Shown piece by piece: positions 1-7,372 of a stretch of 15,196 nt of DNA (position 1 is its first letter; every line of letters starts with the position of its first letter). Source of the DNA: Chrysochromulina tobinii (Eukaryota > Haptophyta > Prymnesiales > Chrysochromulinaceae). The stretch spans positions 1-15,196 of the forward strand of contig JWZX01002519.1 of assembly GCA_001275005.1 (NCBI GenBank), given 5' to 3'. The translations under genes were made by a program, and so were the position numbers. The notes below the pieces were generated by a model. The model saw only the letters and a list, made by a program, of their open reading frames with translations. It did no database searches and was not told the DNA's origin.

Positions 1-219
1 GGTGCGCCAGCGGTGTGAATTCTGAATTCACAGAACGAATCGCCGAGCTCCCAAGAACAAAGTTGTTTTCGATTATATGCCTGATCACACTGCAATATGA
101 TGAAATACGAGGATCTCGACCAGAGAGCTGAATCCCATTTCGGGCAAAATCTCGCATGTCCAGATCTTGCGTACTGACAACTGTAATCACCAAAGCGACG
201 AAGGACGGCGCAACCCGCG
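1..219. other. 5' flank without a recognisable gene
   Basis: I see no coding sequence here. It holds a near-perfect palindrome at 14-32 and the region just upstream of the first gene. The frame of the 220-870 gene is closed by a TAA at 184-186, so no in-frame upstream start exists without splicing. Confidence 0.5.
14..32. repeat. Short palindrome (two 9-bp arms, 1-nt centre)
   Basis: TGTGAATTC, a single T, then GAATTCACA. The arms are perfectly complementary and each contains an EcoRI-type GAATTC. It lies about 190 bp upstream of the 220-870 ORF. It could be a protein-binding site, but it is short enough to be chance. Confidence 0.7.
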
Positions 220-870
220 ATGGCAGTGGCGACACGAGCAGCCTTCCCGGTGCTTCTGATATCGATCTGTGCCTCTGGCGTTAAGGCACTGAGGCCAGTG
301 CCGCTGACGATGATCGAGCATGCGATGCCGCTCATGGCGCCTCATCGGTACGAGGCTGCGCTCCGTGCAGCCGTTGTGCCGCAAGGCGAAATCATCCGGT
401 GGGCAATCACCCGTGTGGATGAGGCGAGTTCGACAGCATTCGCCGAGGTTGTGATCGAGCCACGGCCTGTGCTGCAGGTCAAGCGGCCGGGAATGCGAAG
501 GATGCTCGGAATCGACGACGTGAACGATGTGCTTGCCTTCAGCAGCAGCAGGACTAAGGACAGCAGCGGCAAAGGGCTGCGCTCCACGCAGCAGCTCCCC
601 ACAGAGTACCGTAACCGCTGGATGTCGGAGCCTACCGACAGCCTCAGCCCAGCTCCGCCGAGCTCATCAAAGGGGCCCTTCTACACGATGGACGACGTGA
701 TGTGTTGGTCGGAGGATGCCGGCGACAGCGCCGAGATCATGTGCATCGCGGCAACCGATGAGAAGACAGCTGTGGGGTTCTGCGGCCCTTCGTCGTTTGA
801 CAGCACCGAGGATGGCATGATCTGCATCGAGGACCCGGAGAGCGGCTCGCTCAAATGGATCTGCATGTGA
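220..870 (+). CDS. Hypothetical protein with possible N-terminal signal or targeting peptide
   Basis: A 216-residue ORF starts at the first in-frame ATG after a TAA at 184-186. Residues 1-23 (short basic start, then AAFPVLLISICASGVKA) resemble a signal peptide with a small-residue cleavage site near 22-23. In an alga with a complex plastid this could also be the first part of a bipartite targeting sequence. Residues 24-100 look folded. Residues 105-155 are rich in Ser, Pro, Lys and Thr and are probably disordered. The last 60 residues carry four of the protein's five Cys (CWS, MCIA, FCG, MICI), while a final Cys precedes the last residue (KWICM); this could be a small disulphide-bonded or beta-rich unit. 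I do not recognise the family. The ORF is complete and has no close neighbour on its strand. An upstream or downstream exon cannot be excluded. Confidence 0.5.
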   Translation: MAVATRAAFPVLLISICASGVKALRPVPLTMIEHAMPLMAPHRYEAALRAAVVPQGEIIRWAITRVDEASSTAFAEVVIEPRPVLQVKRPGMRRMLGIDDVNDVLAFSSSRTKDSSGKGLRSTQQLPTEYRNRWMSEPTDSLSPAPPSSSKGPFYTMDDVMCWSEDAGDSAEIMCIAATDEKTAVGFCGPSSFDSTEDGMICIEDPESGSLKWICM

Positions 871-950
871 AGATGCCGTCATTCTGTTCCTGTTTCGTAC
901 GTGGGAGCGGCTGACCCTTATGCCTTATCACACTGGCCGGGCCCTGCGGC

Positions 951-1002
951 AAGTCGAGGAGATGCAGGCAAGTCAAGTCATAAAGTCGAGGAGATGCAGG
1001 CA
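951..1002. repeat. 20-bp exact direct repeat, two copies
   Basis: AAGTCGAGGAGATGCAGGCA occurs at 951-970 and again at 983-1002, a 32-bp period. The spacer contains a related AAGTCAAGTC stretch. It lies between the first gene and the foldback element. Confidence 0.9.
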
Positions 1003-1217
1003 CGGCTGCGGGTGGGCGCAGGCGCACACCTTCCGCCTTCGCTTGTGTAGGCTGAGGGTGATGTTGTCAAGCCCACTGCTTTTCACATAGACCCCGAGTA
1101 GAGGGGTACAGGCCTGTACCCTGTACCCTGGACCCTGGACCCCTGTACCCGCTGGACCCCTCCCCTGGACCCCCCTGGACCCCCTGTTCCCCCTGTACCC
1201 CCTGTGCCCCTCACTCC

Positions 1218-1275
1218 GGGGGTACAGGGGGTACAGGGGGTACAGGGGGTACAGAGGGTACAGAGGGTACAGGGC
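1218..1275 (+). repeat. G-rich satellite array (GGGGGTACA units)
   Basis: Four consecutive 9-bp GGGGGTACA units are followed by degenerate GAGGGTACA units. Runs of five G separated by TACA fit the usual G-quadruplex pattern on the + strand. Confidence 0.9.
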
Positions 1276-1429
1276 AAGGAGGATCCAGGCAGGTTCTCGG
1301 AGGGTACAGGGGGTACAGGGGGGTACAGGGGGTACACGGAGCGGTACAGCTCCATGAAGGCGCAAGGGTACCAGGACCTTGGACCCTGTGCCCTGGTACC
1401 TTGTAAAAGAAATCAAGAATCCCCGTGTT

Positions 1430-1486
1430 ACCCCTGTACCCCCTGTACCCCCTGTACCCCCTGTACCCCCTGTACCCCCTGTACCT
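1430..1486 (-). repeat. C-rich satellite array (CCCCCTGTA units, exact 9-bp period)
   Basis: Six copies have TGTA at exactly 9-bp steps (1435, 1444, 1453, 1462, 1471, 1480). This is the reverse complement of the array at 1218-1275, so the G-quadruplex-capable strand here is the minus strand. Confidence 0.9.
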
Positions 1487-1556
1487 ACTACCTTGGAGCT
1501 GTAACCCTTGTACCCCTGTACCCCCCTTTTACCCCTGTACCCCCTGTACCTTGGAG

Positions 1557-1632
1557 CTGTACCCCCTGTACCCTGTACCCCCTGTACCCCTGGATCCAGG
1601 GGTACAGGGGGTACAGGGTACAGGGGGTACAG
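1557..1632. repeat. 76-bp perfect palindrome without spacer
   Basis: I paired every base from 1557 to 1594 with 1632 down to 1595 and found no mismatch. The centre is the GGATCC at 1592-1597. Symmetry breaks at 1556 against 1633. Each arm is a run of CTGTACCC-type units and can extrude as a 38-bp hairpin. Confidence 0.95.
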
Positions 1633-1765
1633 TAACGGGTACAGGGGGTCCAGGGGGTACAGGGGGTACAGGGGGGTCCAGGGGAGGGGTCCAGCGGGTA
1701 CAGGGGTCCAGGGTCCAGGGTCCAGGGTACAAGCCTGTACCCCTGCTCTGGGGGTCTATGAAAAA

Positions 1766-1995
1766 CATGCAAGTCATCCAGTGGGGACCACAGACCAACC
1801 GACTGCGCAATCAAGGGCATGCACAGCTCTCTCCTAGCGACCTAACAATCACCTTGCTCGCCAAACCTTCATCGAACGATGCACATGCCGCTGTGGGTGC
1901 CGAAGCCGATGGGGATGATGCTTTTCAAATACACGCGGAGGAACGCCAACAGGCTCGTAAGTTGGGCGCGTCGGCGCGGCCCTAGCGCGACCCAT
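1766..1995. other. Gap between foldback element and methyltransferase 3' end
   Basis: Nothing here is supported as a gene. It presumably includes the 3' UTR of the minus-strand methyltransferase gene ending at 1996. I see no AATAAA-type signal on that strand. Confidence 0.4.
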
Positions 1996-3373
1996 TCACT
2001 CTGCAGAGGCCGGTGACGCTTCGCACGCAGTGCAAATGGGCGTTGCGCCTGAAGACTGAGCCGACGATTCGCCCCATGCGGGTGCATCTCTCGAGCCAGG
2101 GCGCGCGATCGGACGAAGGACCATCACGGCCGCATCTAAAGCTGCGACCGGCGAGTAAGAGTCGCCAGCGCAGAAGTAAGGCGCACGGACGATTCGCAAC
2201 GGCTCGAAACCAGAGGGCAGGAAGACGTCTCGGATGAGCGAGGCCGCGCCAGATTCGAAGTCGTTGCCCTTGACGTTCCATCGGCGCTGACGTGTGCCAT
2301 TGTCAGCTGCAGCGTCTGACTGAGATGCAGGCAACACGACTGATACCACGAGCCAGCCGCCTGGTGCGAGCAAGTCGCGAGCCTGATCGAGCATACGAAA
2401 AGGATCCTTGCAGCGATCGAGCACGTTAAGGATGAAGATGGCGTCGAAGCTCGAGTGGCCGAGCCAAGCTGCCCGCAAATCCTCAGCAAGCACCGCATCG
2501 AGCCCGACGGCGCGCAACCTGCGGCGCAACCAAGGCGCAATCAGACCGAAGCGCACGCGGAGGGCACCTTATGCATGGCGAAAGGATCGCATCGCGCTTG
2601 CGTGTTGCGCACCTCAGAACCAGCGGCGTCGTTAGCTCCGTGGCAACGATCTTGCTGAAGCTCGAACGGAGCGGCAAGTTGAGCGACCCATCGCCAGCAC
2701 CCACGTCGAGGGCGACTGCCGAGGCCGAGCGAGGGCGCCCGCTGAGCAGGTTCTGCCACTGTGCCGTCGAGAGCAGGAAATTTCGCGGGAAGCCGTAAAA
2801 AGCCACGACGCCAGCATCATAATGGTACATTCGGCGCTTGAGGGCCCTCCATACCGCGAGTTGTGTGCCAGGGGCCGGCGTCTCCACATGTGCTCGCACC
2901 CACGCCTTGGTTTCGTTGTCGAGCGCCAATGGGACGCACACGTCGGCGTCCACCGAATCAGGGAGCAGCGAGCGCAGCCGTGCGACGTCGTACGTGTACC
3001 GCATCCGCAGCAGGCCGTTAGGACGCTCGCCCACCCATACCTCATACGCAGATGGGAGCAGGCGCTTGTCGTTCAAGGCACCCTCACCGAGCCGTAGCTC
3101 GTGCAAAGTCGTTTCCCGGATCTCGTTCACCGGCAGTCCGCCGGAACCTCCGAGTAAGCGCTCAATACGCCCGATACTCGCAACCACAATGGCGATGGAG
3201 GCGATGAGGGAGTTGGCCAAGCGCGCGCGGATGGACGGAACACCTGGCTCGGGTGGCGGCACGGTGCGCTCAGCGAGGCATGCAACCTCGGCGATCGCCT
3301 CTGCGAAGATCTCGGAGGCAAGGACGCGCGTGCGCCGCCTCAGGGAGGGCCACTGGCTTGGAGGACTACGCAT
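1996..3373 (-). CDS. METTL9/DREV-family methyltransferase (protein-histidine methyltransferase type), two exons
   Basis: Exon 1 is 3373-2613 and exon 2 is 2518-1996. Joining them across a 94-nt intron (GTGCGC...CCGCAG) restores one frame of 427 residues, with Arg254 split by the junction. The Rossmann SAM-binding motif I is LDVGAGDGS at 222-230, followed by ATEL at 244-247. The family signatures FDAIFILNVLDRC (278-290), LLAPGGW (303-309), WNVKGNDFE (334-342) and PYFCAGDSY (367-375) follow in the expected order. Known METTL9 enzymes methylate histidine at N1 (pi) in HxH-type motifs; activity here is inferred from family. Residues 1-110 are less conserved and basic at the start. I chose the first ATG; a CAG/GTGAGT sequence just upstream at 3409 could be a splice donor of a 5' exon. 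The C-terminus runs about 35 residues past the domain. It is head-to-head with the DUF3128 gene, 59 bp between starts. Confidence 0.87.
2519..2612 (-). other. Intron of the METTL9-like gene (94 nt)
   Basis: Donor AG/GTGCGC and acceptor TTGCGCCGCAG/G. It is a phase 2 intron. Removing it joins ...TTPLVLR to LRAVGLDAV..., which fits the family alignment without a gap. Confidence 0.85.
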
Positions 3374-3432
3374 TGGCAACGCCACGTGTCCGAGAAAACT
3401 TGCACTCACCTGTCAGAAAGTCGCAAATCCAA
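3374..3432. promoter_or_regulatory. Putative bidirectional promoter, METTL9-like / DUF3128 pair
   Basis: Only 59 bp separate the two proposed start codons. It contains a CACGTG hexamer at 3383-3388, which may be chance in this base composition. If the DUF3128 protein starts at its second Met (3493), the spacing is 119 bp. Confidence 0.35.
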
Positions 3433-3887
3433 ATGTATTGGACGCCCAAGCACGTTCCTTACAAACTTAAAGATCTATTCCCGTCGACGCCGATGTCCGA
3501 CCTCGATACCCGGATCGCTGAGGAGCGCGCCAAGCATAGCTGCTTGAAACGCCTCGATCAGTTTATGTACTGCATGTGTAAGGAAGCCCTTCGCATCGCA
3601 CGCTGCGCCTCTGCCACCTCACTGGTCGACCATTTGGTTGTGCTGTTGCAGCGGTCACGCACCAGGCGGAGACGTACTTCCGCGACGCCACATACGCCGA
3701 TTGTCCCGCGCTGTTCGCTCGCTGGCAAACGTGTTTACGATCCAAACTCAAGAAGCCGGAGGAGGCCGAGGAGATGCTTCGCGTTGAGCAGTACAACGCT
3801 GCACCTGGCCACCACATCTTTCGATTCCAGCCAGTGTATGCCGCAGAAGCGAGAGCCCGTTACGGGGTGGAGTCCACGGCTGACTGA
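3433..3887 (+). CDS. DUF3128 / twin CX9C protein, two exons
   Basis: Exon 1 is 3433-3577 and exon 2 is 3652-3887. Splicing out 74 nt (GTAAGG...TTGCAG, phase 1) gives 126 residues. The product has C37-x9-C47 in SCLKRLDQFMYC and C66-x9-C76 in DCPALFARWQTC, the twin CX9C layout of a helical hairpin with two disulphides. Such proteins are typically folded in the mitochondrial intermembrane space by the Mia40 pathway. DUF3128 (yeast Emi1-type) proteins share YFRD.TYADC..L...W..CLR and a C-terminal HIFRF-like tail, seen here at 103-107. The role is not well defined in the family. The start is the first Met that does not run into the divergent methyltransferase gene; Met21 is an alternative. The two Cys pairs sit in separate exons, so an unspliced reading hides the family. 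Confidence 0.87.
3578..3651 (+). other. Intron of the DUF3128 gene (74 nt)
   Basis: Donor T/GTAAGG and acceptor TGTTGCAG/CG, with a pyrimidine-rich 3' end. It is a phase 1 intron, rebuilding a Ser codon, and it separates the two CX9C motifs. Confidence 0.85.
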
Positions 3888-4603
3888 GATCCGCGCGATT
3901 GCTGTACCAGTACGCTATGCGCATTCACCATTATCAACGTTATCATCAATATGATCACATCATTTGGCGGGGCGGGCACACGCGCGCGCGTCCGTGGCGC
4001 CACCGCCATTCCGCCTCGTCGTCGCTCTTGACTCACGTGTCTCGACCGCACGGGCCGCTTACGTGCGTGGCGCGAACGGCCCGAAGCGCGAAGACGAAGC
4101 AGACTTATAGCACGATACTGCGGGATCGTTCCGTTCCATCGGACGCGACGGTGAATTCGTTTCGATTCTACCGGCGGGATATAAAAGATTTCGTGGTCCG
4201 GGCGGCAGCCACGGCCTCGGCCGCGCCCCGGCGCGGGCCGCGGGGTGTCCCGCGTGTCCGCGGGCCGGCGGGCGGTCCGGTGCGAGCGTGTAATCGCGCC
4301 GTTTAATTGGTACGCGATAATAGTACAGCTTCGACGCCAGACCGATGATGGAAGCGGCGCGCCAGTGCCCGCGAGCCGGCGGCAGCGCCGAGCGACTAGA
4401 CGGTACGGTAAACTGGCGTCGGTAGGTCGGTATCAATGCCGGCGGTTGAACATACAGATGTGTGGTGTCGGCTGACAAAATGAGTGCGCGTCCTGATCCA
4501 GCGACGCCGCGCGCTGGCAGATCGGCGCCTCCGCCGGTCTGCGGCCTTCGCTCTCGACAGACGCCTTCCACCAGAGTTCAAGTGCTGGGCACGCGCGACT
4601 CCC
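3888..4603. other. CpG-dense gap between convergent genes, with a TATAAAAG box
   Basis: It lies between the 3' ends of the DUF3128 gene (+) and the GTPase gene (-). No ORF here has recognisable protein features. About 4190-4400 is extremely GC- and CpG-rich with self-complementary stretches. A TATAAAAG at 4180-4187 precedes that block on the + strand, so an unannotated non-coding transcript is possible. I could not match it to rRNA, U6, 5S or SRP RNA by eye. Confidence 0.4.
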
Positions 4604-5325
4604 CTATCCACTGGACGCTGCCTGCTTAGCGCGATTCCGTTGATGCTCTTGCTTTGCGAGCTGCTGCCGGGACGGTGCGGGCAGCAGCAACACATCCACA
4701 AGCCAGTCCAACCCAGCTGTCAGTTTCGTCTCTAAGGGATCTGGGTGCGTGGCCTGTGTTTCGATGATGTACCAGTTTCTGTTTGAGAGAGAGTAGAGCT
4801 GCAAGACCTCACATATTTTGCTCATGTCCATGGCATTTGGTAGATCGTGTTTGTTCGCAAGCACGAGCAGCGGCGCATCCCAGAGCTCATGCTCGGTCAG
4901 CATGCGATGAAGATCCTCGCGAGCCTCGTCCTGCGCCAGAGTAGATAGCGGGAGCGCAACATACAGCAGTGAGAGGAGAGATGATCACAACACCCTGGGA
5001 TTCGATGCCTGAAACGCACCATGCGATTGATATCACTGCTGTCGATGACAAATATGACGGCTTGCGTGTCCGGATAATAAAATCGCCAGAAAGTGCGTGC
5101 ATCTTGAGCGCCACCGAGGTCCCACAGTGAAAAGATCATCTTTTTGTGCTCAACGCACTCGACGTTGAAGCCAACGGTCGGGATGATCTCCGAGTCGTCT
5201 AGTGCACCATGCTTCAGGCGGTGCACTATCGTGGTCTTCCCACAACCATCCAGCCCGACGACTATGACCCGGCACTCATCGCGACCAAGAAACCGCGCAC
5301 GTAGCGCCTGCATGAGCGCCGACAT
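4604..5325 (-). CDS. ARF/ARL-family small GTPase, two exons, with altered motifs
   Basis: Exon 1 is 5325-5020 and exon 2 is 4930-4604. Removing an 89-nt phase 0 intron (GTGCGT...GGCGCAG) gives 210 residues, and ...SSDINRM joins DEAREDLHRML exactly as in ARF proteins. The P-loop is GLDGCGKT at 24-31, with the Lys and Thr at the same residue numbers as in ARF1. Switch 1 is IPTVGFNVE (48-56), G3 is WDLGGAQD (68-75) and G4 is NKHD (128-131). ARF proteins cycle between GTP and GDP on membranes and recruit coats or effectors. Oddities: residue 2 is Ser rather than the myristoylated Gly; the position equivalent to the catalytic Gln71 is Ala73 with Gln at 74; the CAT motif is QAT (161-163); and about 30 residues of basic tail follow the domain. 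The N-terminal 20 residues align in length with ARF1, supporting this start. It is divergent from the GPALPP gene. Confidence 0.92.
4931..5019 (-). other. Intron of the ARF/ARL gene (89 nt)
   Basis: Donor ATG/GTGCGT and acceptor TCTGGCGCAG/GAC, phase 0. Its removal restores the ARF alignment without gaps. Confidence 0.9.
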
Positions 5326-5575
5326 GTCCGAAAGCGCACGGCCCCTCCATTCTACGATTGATGCCAAACACGGCACAACTTTCAGGTCCAATAAATATGA
5401 CGAGTTTCGTCCGAGAACTCCGTTTTTTGAAAGAGCACTCGAACTCAAGAAAACACGTGGCGAACACGAAAAAACGTCGTGGTGAACACATCTGACGATC
5501 CGTGTTCCGAGGCGATTTTGCGAATGGTTCCACTTATTCTCGTCCGGCAACCACAGCGTGCTTGTGTGCGGCATA
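5326..5575. promoter_or_regulatory. Putative bidirectional promoter, ARF/ARL and GPALPP pair
   Basis: The two divergent start codons are 250 bp apart. It contains three close GAACAC or AAACAC repeats (about 5450-5490) and a CACGTG at 5454-5459. I see no clear TATA box. Confidence 0.4.
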
Positions 5576-6958
5576 ATGGAGGCAGGCGACGACGCTCTCA
5601 ATCGCAAAAAGAAGCGGCGGCACCATCACCATCGCCACGATGATGGAAGCGAGAGGAGCTCACGCCACCACAAGGACAAGCGCGTCCACGATGAGTCTGA
5701 CAGCAAGCACCACAAATCACACAAGAAAAGCAACCGCCACCACAAGGGCACGCACAGCCAGCGCCGTATGCACGAATCAGCCGCCACCGCAATTCACGGC
5801 GGAGCGGAGCTCTTCGTGGCATTTGTTGAGGCACATCCGAAGAGCCGTGGAGAGCTGCGTTCCCTCCTTGCGCTCCTGGACGATGGCCAGGCTGTGATCC
5901 TGGAGCAGATTCCCGATACAACGGTGCGCGCACGTCTACGCGGCGCTCTCGAGGCGCTCGGGCTCCGACCAGCTACCTCGCCCGATGGCAGCCTCGCGTT
6001 CGCCGCTCCTGACAACAGCTGTCTCTCACGGGAGTATGCTGAGCTACTGCGGGACGTCCACAGTGCCGACAGCTCGTCTGATTCCGACCCAGGCACTACA
6101 GCACACGAGCGCACCGCCGTGCACGTGGCAGCCTCATGCCACCATTCTCATCCGGTGCTGCCGAAGCGTGTGTACGGCGTGGCCTTGCCGCCTGCGGCTG
6201 ACCTCGTTATTCCAAGTCTGGCACCAGCAGCGCCGCATGGCGTTCACGACAACGAGGATGAGAGCGAGGTCGCGTCGTTGGATTCGTCGGCAGTGGGCCC
6301 TTCTTTGCCGACGGGTGCAGAAGCGGCATGCAGCAGCAGCGATCGTTGGTGGAAGAGTACAGCGAAGCCTGCCGCAGCAGCAGACGCCGACACAGGGAGG
6401 GCTGCTCCTGACAGTGCGTCGCGCGATGGTTGGATGGTTTCCATTCCATCTGGCAGAGGAGGCCTGCCAACCGACCAGGCTCGTCAGTTCCTTAGGCGAC
6501 CTCGGGAGCCGGTGGGTGAGTGCGCTGCGAGTTGGACCGAAACGCCCGCTGAACGCCTGTGCAAGGCCGCTGCTGCTCAAGACGGGGAGTCCTCGTTTCA
6601 GCCTCCACCGATGACGTTGGCAGAAGCGGTGGCCATCGCATCTGCTAATGCCGCAGCCGGCAAGCATCCGCGGGCCGCATTTGCGAGTCAAGCTTCCGAA
6701 GGCGGCGCTCGAAGTGAGCAACCGGGCGCCAAATCTCTTGTCGAGGTGCACGCAGAAATCAAGAGGAGCGATTCAAAAAGCAGGTCGGGCAAAGCCGAAT
6801 GGGAGGGGCAGCATCCGTGGAAACCATGGAATCGCGACACGGACCTCGATGTGCGAGCAGCGAATCCGAAGGGTAAGGAGTCTATTCTGAATCACGTCAG
6901 TGCCCATTTCGAACGCATAAATCCACTGCCTGAATCTTGTCGACGTTGGATCGTCTGA
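5576..6958 (+). CDS. GPALPP / DUF3752-type protein
   Basis: A single open frame of 460 residues starts at the first ATG (5576). Residues 10-62 are a low-complexity stretch of Lys, Arg, His and Ser (KKKRRHHHHRH and repeats of HHK), like SR/RS-type nuclear proteins. Residues 78-145 form a compact predicted-helical segment (FVAFVEAHPKSRGELRSLLA...) I cannot name. A GPALPP-like motif, VYGVALPP, is at 199-206. The C-terminal half carries DUF3752 landmarks in order: DGWMVSIP (284-291), SWTETPAER (319-327), SLVEVHAE (387-394) and PWNRDTDLD (417-425). Human GPALPP1 belongs to this family; its molecular role is poorly defined. The function here is therefore not assigned beyond a likely nuclear protein. 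No intron is needed. The reading ends in RRWIV, without the family's usual C-terminal residues, so a 3' exon is possible. Confidence 0.78.
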   Translation: MEAGDDALNRKKKRRHHHHRHDDGSERSSRHHKDKRVHDESDSKHHKSHKKSNRHHKGTHSQRRMHESAATAIHGGAELFVAFVEAHPKSRGELRSLLALLDDGQAVILEQIPDTTVRARLRGALEALGLRPATSPDGSLAFAAPDNSCLSREYAELLRDVHSADSSSDSDPGTTAHERTAVHVAASCHHSHPVLPKRVYGVALPPAADLVIPSLAPAAPHGVHDNEDESEVASLDSSAVGPSLPTGAEAACSSSDRWWKSTAKPAAAADADTGRAAPDSASRDGWMVSIPSGRGGLPTDQARQFLRRPREPVGECAASWTETPAERLCKAAAAQDGESSFQPPPMTLAEAVAIASANAAAGKHPRAAFASQASEGGARSEQPGAKSLVEVHAEIKRSDSKSRSGKAEWEGQHPWKPWNRDTDLDVRAANPKGKESILNHVSAHFERINPLPESCRRWIV

Positions 6959-7100
6959 AGCTCGTTTTTGTTCGTACTTCTGGCAGAATGTCATGGGCTC
7001 TCTTGGCGATCGTTTCGGGGGCTCAACCCGTGAGAGCACTTTCATGTAGTGACACTTTGGATCGCCGCACGACGTCTCCCACGCTGGGGCCGCTTTTCGG

Positions 7101-7372
7101 ATGTCTGCGGGCGTTCTTCGGGGCATTCTTCGAGGAGCAAAGCCAGCCATGCACGTTGACGACTGATCGCGCGGACGTTTTCAGAACAAGTAAACTGACT
7201 CTAGCAAGAGACGTTGGTCTTGTTCGCCGTTGCTCGCCGCCGGCCCTCACCACCACCAACGTCGCCGCCGCCGCCCTCGCCAGAGTCGAACCAGCGGAAA
7301 AAGGTCAACTACCAGCGCCGGGCGCTCTCCGATGAGGCCAGACGTGCTCTCGAGGCGGTGAATGTACAATGA
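7101..7372 (+). CDS. Weak candidate small gene, two exons
   Basis: ATG at 7101 opens 18 codons (MSAGVLRGILRGAKPAMH), a basic, amphipathic start resembling a mitochondrial presequence. An optional intron 7155-7204 (GTTGAC...CTCTAG, 50 nt) leads in phase 0 into 7205-7372, which encodes a Pro/Ser-rich stretch and then a charged helix (NYQRRALSDEARRALEAV) to a TGA. The result would be 73 residues. The intron is shorter than the others here and I recognise no family, so this is speculative. Confidence 0.18.

Larger units (their letters stand above)
1080..1765. mobile_element. Foldback-type element made of inverted 9-bp satellite arrays
   Basis: The outer arms 1080 to about 1186 and 1765 to about 1657 are inverted copies. 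Read inward, both give TTTTC, (CA)TAGACCCC, a few variable bases, AGGGGTACAGGC(C/T)TGTACCC, then CTGGACC/CTGTACC units, the shared block CCCGCTGGACCCCTCCCCTGG and more units. They differ by only a few substitutions and 1-2 nt indels. Inside, C-rich (CCCCCTGTA) and G-rich (GGGGGTACA) arrays alternate as C, G, centre, C, G, so the whole is roughly a palindrome about position 1422. This matches the known foldback-transposon design of long terminal inverted repeats made of tandem repeats. No transposase lies inside and I found no clear target-site duplication. The six-frame openness of this stretch comes from the 9-bp period and is not evidence of protein coding. Confidence 0.75.

Noticed and set aside
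1213-1490. CRISPR array
   Set aside because: The repeat unit is 9 bp with no unique spacers and the context is eukaryotic.
973-1985. Overlapping ORFs in several frames encoding LYPLYP, GTGGTG and VQGVQG repeats (collagen- or elastin-like proteins)
   Set aside because: The 9-bp satellite period keeps all frames open on both strands. The reading follows the repeat, and the arrays are inverted, which a coding repeat would not be.
2483-3409. Methyltransferase gene starting at 3409 and ending at 2483 as a single exon
   Set aside because: 3409 is a GTG, not ATG, and the stretch after 2613 loses the family alignment. Splicing to 2518-1996 restores it.
3383-5459. CACGTG boxes in both divergent promoters as a shared regulatory element
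   Set aside because: At this GC content several CACGTG sites are expected by chance in 15 kb, and others occur outside promoters (for example near 4033 and 9985).
5603-5765. The His-rich N-terminus of the GPALPP-type protein as a substrate of the nearby METTL9-like enzyme
   Set aside because: Known METTL9 sites need HxH with a small residue between. This tract has HHHH, HRH and HHK patterns, and proximity of genes alone is not evidence.
7280-7360. tRNA-like GGTTCGA box on the minus strand
   Set aside because: The flanking sequence does not form a proper T arm, anticodon arm or acceptor stem.
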